From the NCBI RefSeq assembly GCF_020740795.1, contig NC_067285.1, positions 91,471,152 to 91,535,151 on the forward strand: 64,000 nt of DNA, in the 5' to 3' direction. Positions within the stretch are counted from its first letter, which is position 1; each line of letters starts with the position of its first letter. Both the position numbers and the translations under genes were made by a program. This DNA comes from Apus apus (Eukaryota > Chordata > Aves > Apodiformes > Apodidae). Under the pieces are notes generated by a model. It was not told the origin of the DNA, ran no database searches, and saw only the letters and a list, made by a program, of their open reading frames with translations. Below, piece by piece: positions 38,001-53,000 of this stretch.

Positions 38001-41000
38001 ACAATGCCTTTATAAGCTTGAGACTTAACGCTTGAATTTTGTTTAATCTGTATAAATGGTTTCTCCATCTTAATGGAGCTGTCAAGGTGAGTGTGTTTTA
38101 GTGGTATTAATACAGCTATTGGCTTGAGATAAACATGTTTTACAAGAGTAGGAATATAGAAATAATGGATAAATGTCTACAAATTTCAGTAATATCTTCT
38201 ATTGATTTTAGTCTTATACAGCTGAAAACGTAAATCAAGAATACACTTATTGGACTCACAAGTCAGAACCTAATTTTCAAGGGCTCTGTCCCTGGCAATG
38301 TGTTTGAAAGGGCCTTTTGACATTAAGTAGTCAGTAGAAGCTTGGTAGTTAATTGCCTCAAGCTATTTTCCAATTAAAATTTTAATTTTCTTCCTGTTGC
38401 TTAAATTGCTTTTCAGCTCTTCTATACAGCTGTGGGATACATCTCTCTTGAAAAATGTTGGGGGAATTAACCTTTTGTTTTGTTTAAGAGTGTATTGATG
38501 AGACTGCATTGCTTTGTTTCTTATCAGCTTGTGAAGTTACCTTTTTTAAAGGAAAAAAAAAGCAAGAATAGTTGCTCTTTGTAATTCTGTAAGAAATACC
38601 TTGTTATAATTGAAAAAGTAGTTTGATGATGACCAAAGAAGTGAAGTTATTCTAGCAGGTAACAAGGAAAAAAAGGAGCCTGCCTTTTTTTATAGAACAG
38701 TCTTAGTGGAGTGGAAAAAATCTGAGTGTTTGTTGTACTTGTTAAAATAACACTTTGCTTGACTGTTTAATGAAGTATGCAACCTTGAGCTTTATTTGTA
38801 GAAGATGACCTGTTATGATGTGTTGAACCTCATTTGGTTTCATCACAGGTGGTTATTTGGCAGGGATTGTGACTTAATTTCTAGTCAATACTTAATCTTA
38901 CCTCTACATGATGTGTATGGATTATGCATATGTAGCAATTGCCTTGATTGCTTGAATATTGCAAAATACAACTTAAAAAAGCCTTGTTCTATTGGCAGGG
39001 TGGATGGCTTATAAAGCTAGAAAAATCAAAATGGTAGCAACTACGTAGGATTGCAGGTTACTGGAAAACTACTCCTTGAGAGCGTAGGACAAGAAGGATA
39101 GCTTGTGGGTGTGCTTGCTGAATATAGACTATTTATATAGAGAATATTGGGGGAGTAGGGAGACAAACACCCCCAAATCCACAGAAAAAAGTCACTTGAG
39201 TGTTAGTACTGGTGGCCAAAAAAAGTCCCCACATCCAGGCACTTTTTCAAGTGAGCCACAAACTCTCAGTGCATAAGCATGTTTTATACTGAAACATTTC
39301 GTGGGGGAGTGAAAAATTATCACTGCTACTGGCTGGGCAATGGTAGCATTATATTCACTGGTGGGAATTGCTTCAGTTATGTGAAAATGGGTGAAGGTGA
39401 AAACCAGCACTCTTATGTACCAGCCTTCCTCCAAGGTGTTTTAGGAAAGGGCAGTTGAGAATATGTAGATGAACCTTAACAGGGTATGGCTCGAAATGCA
39501 CCAGAGGAACCAGAGTACAGGTTTTGGCAGGAATCCTATGAAGAAGCAGGGGCTAGTGTTGCAGGGCAGTGCAAAAGCTATTTAGGAGTGAGCCTTGTTA
39601 AAATTAATTTGGTTAAGTTTGGGTATACCAACAGTAAAATGTAAGGGTCCTGTAATGGTAAATAAGCTGTTGTACTCAAATGCTTAAGTGATATGAGGAG
39701 TGTTGTATAAACACAGTACAAGCGTGGTAGTATGTTGTCTTTGGGGAGTTGCCACCCTGAACAGGGGAGTAAGTGGAAGCCAGATGTGTGGATGAAGTAA
39801 AGTTTAATTTTATGCTTAGAGGCAATCTTTTTTTTCTTTATAGAATCTAGGGTAACATAATATTGAGATATAAATGTGGTAACCAAATTAAAAATCGAAT
39901 AGGATTAATTTATGAGAAGACAGAGTGATTAGGATTAATTTGTCAGCCTGTATTTCAAATACAGCAGGACAACAGGAAATAAAATTACAGTTTAATCTCT
40001 GTAACAATTGCTGTGAGATTTTTAAAGTTTTTTAATAATGGGCACATTGTTGCACTTACTTTTACAAGTACATGGTAATTTTTTACTACTTTTTGGAGGT
40101 GTGTTTAAAGATGTTCTGGTCGAGCAGCTGGCTAGCTGTAGTATTTTGCTGTTCACTTGGTGTGTTTGGATTGCAAAATGATTAGTTTAATCTTCAATTT
40201 ATTTTGAGGAAAATTTCTGGAAAAATAATTTTCATATACATTTCATGCTTGTTCCTCCTTTAAAGAATGTCTTCTGTGTGAAAGCTATTGATTATCTAGG
40301 CTGCATTCAATTTTTAAAGCCCAAACTATTTTTTTAATCTGTTTATAAAAGGTATAAAAAAACTTGCCTTGTTTATAATTCAATAGTTTTCTGAAATGTT
40401 TATAATTGTTGATAATGATTGTTGTGTTCTAAATAAATCAACTTAGACACAAACGTAGTATCTTGATGTCACTTCACAAGTTCATTCTTCAGAACAGTGG
40501 CTCTTCAAGCTGTTGCTGTATTAAGTCGGGATGTTGCTGGTTTACTCTGCCTATTCCTTTCTGCTTGCTGGGAATCATCTTTATCCCATTCCTTCTTTCA
40601 TATCTCCTTACTGAGCTGCTTAAGTAAGTGGTCTTGACTCAGTTAATCTGATGCATTAGTTTAAAATTTAAAAGACAACTTTGTTGTTGTTGTGGTTTTT
40701 TTGTTTAATTGTTTTTAGCCTGAGTTGCAGCTGGAAAAAATTAATGTCTTTATACTTGCCTGGGTTTTTTTCAAGTTACCTTTTTTTCCTGTTATCTAAC
40801 TAATCATTTGGTGCTACTGAATATTCCAATCATACAGGTAACTTCAGGCAACTAAACCAGAACATGAAGTTTCATTGCATGTTGAGGAATGAAATATGCT
40901 TTTGTGAGAAGAGCTACCAGGGCTGACTTTGAATAGATTTGCTGGCTTCTTTGAGAAGTGGTGATTCTTTTAGAAATAATAATCTTAAATCTTTAAGAAC

Positions 41001-44000
41001 AAAGTGAGTACAAAACTCAGGCCTACCAAGTGCTGGGACTGTTGAGTACTGACCAAGGCTGACTTAAGTAATCAAAATCTGGTGCAGTGACTTCTTTTCA
41101 TACAAACGCTATTTTATCCACCTTCAACTTTAGGTCAGCAGTAATTCTTGCTGCTCTGGGCTAATGCTCTTTAGGACTGGAACTGTTTTAAATATATGGG
41201 TAGCTGTAGTGCCATTGTAACTGAACAATTTCCAGAATACTGTCATTTTATACAAGTAATGTAGATGTAGTGACTTTTGGGTAGGATATAGTCTTTTAGC
41301 TCCATCTAGAAATCCTTACATAGTAGTCAACAAACACAAATTTAACATACCTTTATCATAATAAGTTATTTGTAACCTGTAGATGCCCTGCCTGTATTTG
41401 AAATTGGTCTTATAACATCATAGTAAGAGCATGTCTCTGCCTGATTTTGCATTCTACACAGAAGAGGAACCAGGGAATTATGTTCTATATTGATGAGGAA
41501 CTCAACAGTACAGAAACAATAAATGAAGATGAATAAGATGCATTGTTCTGAAGGCCATCTGAAGGTCTGTCCTATGCAGCTCACTGCCACTGTCTCTTCC
41601 TGCAATAGACTGCTCACTTTTTAGATTGGCTAAGGTAATTGCTGAACCTGAACCTTTTAAAGTGATCTGAATTTCAACAAATATTTTAAATAGCCTAGAT
41701 ATTTTTTATATAGCTGGATTAGGGAAAAACCACAGATGTTACTCTAATCAGCAAGTGAAAGGCTGTTGAGAAAGGGTGGGGATAGGAAAGAGTAAGAGAA
41801 ACAGCAAACAGTTACAGGTGGGCTGCTGGCATTAGTTTATTAACCTAATTGTGTTACTGCTAGAACAGTATATAAAATGAAAGTCAGATGTGCTTTAATG
41901 TCATGGAATAGTTCTTAAAATCTCCAGGTTTTAACAGTTGTTGTTTGTTGCTAGGGAAGTTTGTCCTTGTACATTGCCTGGCATAATAGGTGCCAGCTTC
42001 ACGAGTACTGTTTGCATCCAAAATAATGAAAAGCAATCTCCTGGTTGCCATGCCTGTCTGTTCCGTTAATCACACAGCTTTCTCTTTGTCACATCTATTT
42101 AATTTCCAGAAAATGTGACTAGAATACATGGGCTTGACTTGTGTTTGTAATTCGCAGCTAATTGTGAAAAAAACCCAAATCTGTATGCTCAGGGTATTTT
42201 TATATGGTATAGCACACATACGAAAAAGTAAACAGGAAGTGCTGTTCTTGGAATAGTCATTCTAGCGTACAAAGATTTTGCATCATAAAAGTAATCTAGT
42301 TGATGGTAAAACATATTCCTGTTCCTTACTTTGTGAAGTCAATGCCCCAGTGTAAGGCTGTCTCAGTTGTTCACCTAGCAGTTGCTATAAGAATGCAATT
42401 AATCTACAGTTTTTATAAACTAAAATTCAAAATTTTACTTTTCTTTTTCCAGAAATTATTGGCTTGCTTGTGTGAGTGAGAATGCCTCTCTCCTTTTACA
42501 GGTCATGTGTTGTGAAACATGGACCCGAATAGTCCAGCAGTAATACTAGGACCCTTGATGTTCAAAGTTGTAAATGAAATCGCCCTCATGCTTCTGAGGA
42601 AACTGAAAATGTACAGCTGATTAACTTTGCTGTTCACTTCTGAGCAGTAGGCACATGTGAAAGCAGTTTGTTTCAAGGAAGAAATGTTAAGGTTTTACTG
42701 AAAAAGTTGATAAGTACTTGAAAGAAGGAGAGTAACTGATGATCAGGCAAATCTGTGATGTGCTTATGAATTTCTTGAACCTCGGGTGAAATGATAGCCT
42801 GAGTCTCTTAAAGCATCATTTGAAACCCACCTAAATAGGATAAGGGTGTTTCTGGTTCCTAATGATCACTTCCATGCTCTCATTCTGCCTTTTCTTTATT
42901 TAAATCTATAGATGACTGTTTGTAAGTGCTGTAAGTCTCTTGTCCTTCTTCAGCCATCTCTTCCAGTCAATAAATGCTTCTAATCCTGTCGTTTCTAGGA
43001 AGGACATAATTAAAACAAAGCTCTAATTATTGGTAATATTTAGTACTGGCATAATAAATTACTCAGTTTGACATCCTTTTTAATTAAAACCTAATGATAT
43101 TTACTCTGTGTCTTTCTACTTCAGAGAAGGCAATATCCTGTTGATTTTTTTGTTGTTATTTAAATGGTTATGAGTTAATAATGAGAAAAATCAATATTGC
43201 ATGCAGATATGATAACGATAGCGGTGAGTAAAGATTAATTTCTAGCATGGAGCAGTCCTTAGCTTAAGAAAAGCTGGGAGCAGGGAAGAAGAACAGGATT
43301 TTTATCTTCTATCCAAGACAAAGACATGTAATTACATCTGCGTTAACTGTTAATTTCTTAGTAATAGGTACATTTTACTCCTGCAAATGTATTTTCTTGT
43401 TAAACTGAAAAATTCAGAAGAAGCAAAAATATTTCTGAAATGAAGTTTGGCATAACAAGTCTCCTATGCAGACCTCAAACTATTATAAATTAGGCACCTA
43501 AAGCATGTAGTGTCCAAATCTCCTAGATACATAATAGTGTGTTGAATTCAGCTAAATGGCAGTAAAAGACTTGCTGCTGCCCAGGGAAAGTAAATCTTGT
43601 TGAGGAGTAAAGCTTTTAGATTCATAGTAAAACTTGCTGCTGTCAGCTGAGGGACCTGGGCTTGAATTTTCCCTAATATCTATTGCTTTGTCAGTTCAGT
43701 TGGCTAAAAAGCCACTTACTCATAGATAAAATTTTTATTTTTAGGCATTCTTAATTAATCTGCTGAGCCAGTTTTTCTCCCTTACAGATTTACCTTTGTT
43801 TTCTTTTTATTTCTCTCTGAATTTTCTCTCCTATGAACAGTCAGGATCCCTCTTTGCACTTGTTATATTCTGCTTAGTAAGTGTTTGGTAGCAGAAAACT
43901 CCAGCTCATGCCTAAAACAGTTTTGTTACAACCAGCTATTGAGAAAAGGTGAAACAAAAAATAGTTTCTCTGTCTAGTATATAACAAAAATTGTAGATCA

Positions 44001-47000
44001 TAGACATGACGTCTAAACGTAGAGAAGTGATTAGGAAATTTTTTTATATTAAAAGAGATACAGAGTTTTAATATACAGATGGCTGGAAAATGGGTATATT
44101 TTTGTGATAATACAGTCATTTAAAGTTCAGTTATAAAACATGTTCGGGACATTCTGTGTTTATGATATGTTGAGGGGAGTGTCTGAAACATCTCTATTTT
44201 GAGGAAAGTGAAACCAGATTTCAGTTAGTGGCATGCAAATGAGGTGGCTCCTGTTTCTGTTTCAAGTTTTTGTGCTTTATTCTTTCTGTGTCTAATGTTC
44301 ATTGTGGGGTTTTTTGTGCAGTGTGCTGCTTAGCCTTGCACACTGAGGTTTTTAGAAGATTTCATGAAGAAAGTGCTTTTATCACTGATCAAGAAGTGTG
44401 TCCAGTGATGTTTGTCTTCTGTGCTGTCATACTAATCTGATAATTTGGTCATGATATCAAAGAGGTTTTGTGTGCTTCAGTGATTGCATTTCATTTGTAT
44501 AACTGTCAGTACAACCTCATTCAATGACACGAAACTCTTTGGAGTCCTTGCTAATCTTTTCTGTTGGTTGATTGGTTGAAGAGTTTTGGTCCAGAAAGAA
44601 CAAATGACCATTAAACCCTCTCTTTCTTTGCTGGGAAGACCATGTTCTGGCTATTACAGAAGAGTCTTAAAAGGAAAGATTTTTTTGTTTGGTGGTCTGT
44701 GGGCTAATTCTTAATGAAACTATATGCCATTTTCCCTCCTTCTTTTAAATTGAAAAATCTTATTTTGTATGCTGACCTCTTGTCAGATTTCGTTGTTCTG
44801 TGAAATGGCTGCATTTCTTTTGGGTGGTTTAGACTGTACTGGACGGAGTGTTCAAGTGCGGAGATGTAGGAGGTGTAGAATAGCTCATAGAATCTCTGAC
44901 TAAAAGGGGAAAAGTAAAAAATGGTGTTACAGTGTTTTTGTTAAATCATTCATAAGCCTAGGAGCAATATTTTGCAAATAACTGGTAAGCTAATTCAAGC
45001 AGCTGCTTTTAAATACAGTGTTCTCATATATTCCCCTGATTTCTAGTGTAATATGTATTCTTAAGAATCTCAATACGTCTGCAAAGCCTATATTGCTGCT
45101 CTGTTAATGAGTACTATAAAGTAATAAATGTAGCTTTGTATTTCACATTTTATGTGAAGGTAGAATTGTGCTGTTAAATTTTATGTTGCATTAATGAAGG
45201 GTTCAAATTTCAGTGACCTAGATTTTCTGTTTATCATCTTTCCCACATAAGAAGGGAAGGCATTCTTTTTGAGCTCTGAGAGGTAATGCTTGAACACAAG
45301 TAACAAATTTTATATTTCTTTTTCAGCACTCAATCTGTTCAGACTTGAGCTGTGCTATTAAAGATGTAAATATTGTGTTATGCAACTCAGCTTTTTTTTT
45401 TCCAAACAACTTCTAAACATCTGTAATATTTTTCTTAGGATATGAGTTGATGTAGTCTGCCAAAATAGTTCTCTTGACAGCTGGATTATAAGAACTTGAG
45501 TTCCATGTTCCAGAAGTAAATGAATACTTTTCATGTTTAGATGAAGAAGATGACTTTGTCAATAAAAGAATTTCCCAGAAACCAAAGGAGAATGGGACAT
45601 CAGCAATCAATTGTCCAGGAACAACTACAGTGAAAAAGGAGGATGTAAAACCACAAGCTAAAAGTAAACCATTATCTCCAGTGAAATGGACTCCCACCTC
45701 GGCACTTGATTACTTTGGGACAAGTAGTGTCCAACGCTCAGAAAAGAAACTGGTAGCAAGTAAAAGGAAGGAAGTGAGTATTGTTTATGTTCCTTTAGGC
45801 TGCTCTTGTGTCTGATGGCAGATCAAAATGCCCAGTTTAATGACTGCAAGGAGGTACTTCACTACTTATCCTACTTCATGTTAATTTTTAATAACCACTC
45901 AAGTATAAGTTCAGTTCTGATGATACGTGCAGACATATCAAGTCTTCAAATGCAATCTCAGAGTAACATTTCCGTGTTTGAGAAGTAGGACAAAGTTGAA
46001 TGTATTTTCTTTATGGCTTCTTCTCAAGTGATTTTTCTTAAAGTTAAGTAGTTTTCTGAGGTTAGTGAGTTGATGGGATAGTTTATTTTTAGGCGTGGAG
46101 GGCAGGAATGAGAGGAGTAGGTTGTTTTCCTAAGCTTTATGGCACATGTATTAATGGAATAATCAATCACCAAATAAAGTATGGAGGATACAAAAAGCTG
46201 AAAATGTAGTTGTTGTTCCTTTCAAGTTGGCCAATTGTCATAGCTTCAGAGTTGTTGAGCATTGTTTGAAGAAATGAGATACTTATATTGTAGCATGGTT
46301 TTGTTTTGAATAGTAAAATCTCTGGATAACAGCCTTGTTTTATAGTGTTTAGGTTAGAGAGCTAGGAATAAAATGCTGCATCTCATTTTCCATTTTTCCA
46401 TACAGATTAAATTATTATAATTTAAATAGTATTGGGGAAACTGAACTGTTGGTCCTCTTTTCTTACATGTAGCCTTCACAAAGCAGAGACAGCACAGTAG
46501 ATGATGAGGCCATTGCTAGGCAACTGCAGCTTGAAGAAGATTCAGAGGTAAAAGCTCTATAAATCTGTTACTCTATGCCAAGAACAGTTTGTTTAACTTC
46601 AGATTGTTTTTCCTTAAGAAATTAAGATGGACTTTCCATATATGCTATAAATAAGTGTAATAAAATTCATCTTTATACTTAACTCTTGCAAATATGTGCA
46701 GACACAGCCACACAGTTATTTTTATGGGCATTATTTCAGTTACATAAATAGAAGATCTCACCTAATCTATTTTCCGTCCAGCCAGACTTTCGTTACTTGT
46801 GCAGCTGATGTGCCTATAATAACCTTGCATTTCACACAGAATTCTCTTTCTGCTTCCTCATGTGTTTTGGTTGTTTTGGTTGTGTTTTGCTTTTTTTTTT
46901 CTTCTCTGGACTGAGAAATGAAAAGCCTTTGCAATCCATTATTTGTTGTTTCACTTACTGTCATCTGAGATTTTTTTGTAGTTGAGAAAAATGGGAATGA

Positions 47001-50000
47001 CCTAGGTGTGCATCCTAAACTTTCCTGTTTGAATCAGTGCTGATAGGTGGGAAAGATGTACTTCTCATACATGTTTACTTCCTTTTGGGAAAAAAACAAT
47101 TCACTTCCCACGTATTTGTAATATTGAGTATTCCTTGAAATATATGTATGGTACAAGCAAAAGGCTCATCTTTGACCTCCCCAGAGGTGTTATGAGTTTA
47201 GCTGTATTAGAGAGTTAAACAGCCTGTCATGAAAAACAAAATGTTGACTTTCATTTGAACTGATCTTACATATAACACTCCCATTGCCTGTATTGATCAT
47301 CAAAGGAATGTACTTTATTTCAGGTGTATCTCTTCCTCAGTCTGGTTTGTATTTGGTAGTTGCTGCCCTTCCCCTTTCTCGCTGTACACAGAGAAGATAA
47401 ATACGTTTTATTGTTATGGGCACATTAAAAAAAGCCTGTGGCATAATGATTTTATAAAGTGATCTGTTGGAAAGTAATTGCATGGCATGTTGGACTTCAA
47501 GACAATTATTAAAGGATTTTTGTGTTTTGTTTTATTTATTTATTAAAACAATGATCAATATTTATTGCCAACTATATACACTATTCAGGAATTAAAAAAG
47601 TTTTCTCCAGAGAGCCATATGGGATGGGGAAGGTAACTTGGTAATCGGTTACCATTGTAGATGTTACATTTATTTTGTTAGCTGAAATAAAAATGAAGCC
47701 AACCTGTTTTTTTTAAGGAATAAAGAACTTTCTTAGATACCACATGCAGTATTTGTTCTTACTGGTTCTTCTGTCAGAGAAAATCAGTTGTGTAAGTAGA
47801 AATATTAAAAAGTACATTTGTTTCCATAAAGTAAACAGAACTTGCAACAAGAGCTAGGCTGAGGACAGCAGCCAAATTCTCCAAACTGCCTTTATTTTTT
47901 TATATGATATGTTGCTAGCAGTAAACAAAAATAAAATGTGCATTATAGGACACAATAATACTTAATGGGCTTTGTTCTTGTCTTCTGGTATGATGCACAT
48001 TTTCCACTATGTGCTGTCATATTTTAGATGAACATTTTGTCTTGAGTTTTGAAAACTTATAGTAGAATTAAGACTTGTCAGACATGAGCCTAAGAATCTC
48101 TTTTTCTTTTTAATTTTTTTTTGGTATTCTTTCAGCTGGAGAGGCAGCTGCATGAAGATGAAGAATTTGCTAAAACTTTGGCCATGTTGGATGAAACACC
48201 CCAGAAGAAAAAGGTTGGACTCTTTTTAAACTTTAATTTTTCGAAATTGCATTGCTGGGAGTGTTCTTAGACACCTAATCTTTGTTTTGAGACTTCTAAA
48301 GAAATGCATTAAAAACAGCAAAAAAGTGTTTACATAAACATAACGTACTCACTTTCTAAACTTGCCTCTTGGATTTTCCTTACTCAGTAAATAGTGCCCT
48401 TCCCAATCGCACAGCAGGCATCAGTATATCTTTGTGCTACCTGCCTCTGTTGAAGTGGGATTTTAAGTTCTAGTTCTAATTGAGTGAAGTGTGTTGCTTT
48501 AGATCAGCTTATAGTTCCATTGGTTCAGGAGGACCAGATCAATGGCACAGCTTGGTGAAAACTGATGGAGAAGAAGGAAGGAGGATAATTGTCCTTGCTT
48601 TCAGTGAAGGTGTGAGCAGGGATATCGAGAATTTCAGACTAAGCCCAGTGTGTGGGAGTCTTCTCAGTTCTCATGCCTTGTGCTATAAGGCACAAGGCTC
48701 TTACAAGTTAGCACTGCTAATTTGAATATAAAAAGTATTAGTACTTCTAAACTAATCAATAAACCTACTGGAATTGAAATCTGCTCTATCCTGGAGATCT
48801 GTCTGACCTGTTTCTTAAGGAATGATCATCTGCATGTCTGAGTGCAGAATTTGCTCATCTGCTTGCCTTTGATAGAGACTGCATTCTGACTTGTGGTAGG
48901 GATCAGCTTTGTTAGATGTCATTCAGTCTGTTGTACTTAACAGTAAGGAGACGTGGGGATCTGGACTTGGTGGTAGCTTGGGACATGCATCTCTGACTTT
49001 GGCATTGTGTGTTTGTTCAGGCTCGGAAGGATTCAGGAGGTGAGCAAACAGCGTTGAGCAGCAAGAGCAGTCCTAGCGTGACAGAAAGATTTAAGCAGTT
49101 GGAAAGAGGTAGGACATGGAATATGGAAAGCATTTCACCAGTTTATAATATTGATGAGATACATCACAGAATATTAGGGGTTGGAAGGGACCTCTGAAGA
49201 TCAAGTCCAACTCCCCTGCCAGAGCAGGACAAAAAACAAACAAACAAACAAACCCAAAAACCAGCTAGGACAGATCACTCAGAAGGCATCCAGACAGATC
49301 TTGAAGGTCTCTGGAGAAGGAGACTCCACAACCTCTCTGGGGAGCCTGTTCCAGTGCTCTGTAAACCTCACAGTAAAGAAGTTCTTCCTCATGTTGAGGT
49401 GGAACTTCCTGTGCTTGAGTTTGCATCTACAATTTGTATATTCTTACATATGTGCTCTCCTCCCTCTGCCCCCATCAAGCAAAAGGAGCAAGCTCAACAG
49501 GTGAAGCAAAGAATTACACTGCAAAGGAGCAAAGTAAATCTGAACATTCAAAAGGGTCTCGTTCAGCCTTACAACCATCTGATGGTAAAACAGCAAGAGA
49601 GTTGATGGATAAGGCCTTGCCTTTGAAACCTATCTCTAAGCTCGTGTCTCTGAAACAAAAAGAAGACACCGCTGAAAAGGAAAGAGGTGCTCAAAGTTTA
49701 GTATCAAAAGAAAAAACTGCTTCAGGGAAAGAAGAGAAGATAACGCCAAAGAAGGAGAAAATTTCTCCCAAGAAGAGTGAGGTAGGAACTATCAAAATTA
49801 GTTTTCCTGGCTTGGTGGAGTTTGTAGGAGAACAGTTTTCACTTATTGTTTCTTTGTCACTGATGTAACTTGATACTTTGAATCCTCTTGGCACTTTTTA
49901 AGACCTTGAATTCTGGTAAGGATTTACGTTCCTTGCAATTGTAAAAATATAGGAAAAAAATTAGCTGGCAAAGTGTAAATTAAGTGCATGAAGGAACTGA

Positions 50001-53000
50001 GAGTTCTTTAATGTTCATTAGGTATGCATGTACACTGCAAAATCAGTTTGGTGCTTTTCCATGTTTAACTTTCCTGAAAAAATGCAGAATTCAGGAATTC
50101 TGACACCTAGTGAGCAAAAGCCTACTACTTTTGTTGAGTGTGGTAACCTTGTGGAGCTATACGGCTGCTGGAATGAAAAATACCATTGTCTGGTGCCTTT
50201 TTTTCCCTTCCTCTTCTCTCCCTACTCTCTTTTTTCTGAAGTATATTTCTTATGCCTGATGTGTTATGTAGGAATATAATTTAGTTTTCTATTAACTGTG
50301 TGGTTCAGTAACTGTAATTATTGAACATACTGACGGTTGTTGGCAACTTCAAAAACATACTTTTTAATAATAAAATACAAAATATCCAGATTTGACACAA
50401 CAGTTGTAATAGGGAAGGAGAACCAGCAACTTTTTTTGGGGTGAGATCTAAATAATTTTTTACTGATTAAAAAGCTTTGATGTCTCTTAAAAGTAGAAAT
50501 CCTACAAAGTAGACTTCATATAAATGTAGATCTGCCCATACTTGATCATCATTCTGAAATAAAATAGGTTGTGAATTTAAAGCAACAATATGTGAATTAA
50601 GTGAGCATGTACATGTGGAATATAGCTTAGTCTACAGAAACTTGACAATAAACAATGGGTACTTGTTTTTTTTTAAACTCTTGGGCAATTTTTTTTAAAA
50701 TCTTTTAAAAAATAACAACAAAAAATACCTCAAACCACAGAAGTACCAAAACTAGAGCAAGTTTCTGTATGTATTGCATGTTAATAGATTAAAAAAAGTA
50801 TTAAAACTTTTCCTTTGGTACATAAAAATATCCTGTACTGTGATGCTTGGGTTTATTTTGTTGTTTTTACATGTTAAATGTTTACATGTTAAATTTAACA
50901 TCTTACATGTTAAATATTTTTCCCTTCTGCCCCAGTCTGTAAGCCCTGAGGACTCTGAAAAGAAGAGAATCAATTACCAAGCCTACCGAAGCTTCCTCAA
51001 TCGCGAGGGGCCAAAAGCACTGGGTTCCAAAGAGATACCTCAGGTGAGTTTGGCTGCAGCAGGATTCTAGAGTAGAATTGGGGTGTATCATACACTTGGT
51101 GTTACAAGTGATCTAACCCGTATCAACTAAACTGTTTAAAAACTGGCATTTTGTTCTATTTCAAATATGAAATATGTATTGGAATGCTTTGCAGTGACTA
51201 AGGAAATGTACTAAGCAATTAAATTCAGTACTAAGTTAATTAAGTCATGATGATGAAAAATAATTAATGGTCTTAAAGTTGAAGATTGCTGTCTCTCGTT
51301 TAACTGACATGCTGTGCTTCAGCACAGAGTGCTACAAGTGTGATCAGTCAGGTAAAAAATGTGTGAAGTTTTGTTGGTAGCTATTCCTTTTAGTGGCTTT
51401 TGAACTTTCAGATCTATTACCTGGCTAGGTAGGATAAGCTTATTTTTAAAGTTTCACAGGGTACTTGGTATGGTAGGGAGTTAAGGCTTATGCCGAAAAA
51501 GTATTTTTATCAGGTAATGGTATTTTCTGCAATGCTGTGGTTCTCAGGGTGCCGAAAACTGCTTGGAAGGCCTGACATTCGTCATTACAGGCGTTCTGGA
51601 GTGTATTGAAAGAGATGAGGCCAAATCCCTGATTGAACGTTATGGAGGAAAAGTAACTGGCAATGTTAGCAAGAAGACAAATTACCTGGTTATGGGGCGA
51701 GACTGTGGTCAAGCTAAATGTGAAAAGGTGAGTGTTCCTCTCCCTGAGCAAAGCAGAAGTGAAGCTGTGAATTGTTCAGATCTATCCATATTGATTTTCA
51801 GTATCTGTTAAAAGGAGGCAGTACTACAAATAAAATGCATGTTAAAAGGGTAAGTTGCCCAATGTTTTAGGGCTTTGTTTGGTTTTTACTTATATATACA
51901 CACATATGAAAAAATAATAAAAATCTTGTGGTTGTTGTGTTCCTAAACATGATCTTTGTTGGAAAGCACTTTGAAGTGAATTAGGTAACTCCTCACTTCA
52001 CTTGACCTTACTTTGAATTCTTTCTTTGTCTTCAGGCATCAACTTTAGGGACAAAGATTATTGATGAGGATGGTCTGTTTGATCTCATTCGAACCATGCC
52101 AGGCAAAAAATCCAAATACGAGCTGGCGGCTGAAACAGAGGTTTGTTTATAATAACCGTAGGGTGTGGGGTTTTTTTTTGTTTTGTTTGTTTTGCTTTGG
52201 TTTGGCTTGTTTTTAATGTCAAGAGTTTTGTTATTCTCTACCAGTAGCAATAACCCTACAATTGTCAGCTTGACATTCTAGGTTAAAAGCATTGAAAGTG
52301 AAAATTTGAAATTTTTGTTTAGGCTTCTACTGGAGAGCTACAGGGTTTGTTTTCCCTCCTTTTTTTTTTATACTTGGAAATTATTCTGTATTTTGTACTG
52401 TAGACATGGGACAACTCTATCTAAACCACGTGTTTACATAACAGATGTTGTCCTTATGTGATGCTTAACTAATAGTATTAAAGGTACATTTTTTTCAGGG
52501 AATACTGTAAAAATAGTAACAATTTTTTTAATGCACATTTTAAATTCAGTCTGTAGTGGCCAATATTATTGAAATCTCCATTAGCTCTAGCATATTGAGC
52601 ATTCAGTATAAATGTTGCCTTGGTACTTTTGATGTGGCTAGACATGAGTTGTTCCATTTAAATGTAGTATTGATGTCTTAACGAAAAGCAGCTCCAAGCT
52701 TACTACCTAGTTACTTTTACTTCCTTAGAATTGTTTTGGGTTTAATGCTTTCTGCGGTTGTGGGGGTTTTTGAAGGGTTTTTTTGGTGGTTAAATAACTG
52801 GTTCTTTTTTAAAATGGTGTGCTTGAGATGGGAGTGTTCCCTATTGGAAAGAGGGTTATTCCCTGATCCTTCTACTTTAATCCATGTGTTTCTAGTGGAG
52901 ATTTTTGTGTTTGGTGGTTTTGGGTTGGGTTTTTTCGTGTGTGTTTGAGCTTGGAAGCACTGTTTTGTGAGAGCTGTGCTTCAGCTCCGTGAGTGTCTGG

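Noticed and set aside
44233-44240. Octamer ATGCAAAT
   Set aside because: A single eight-base match in a 10 kb intron is expected by chance and has no supporting context.
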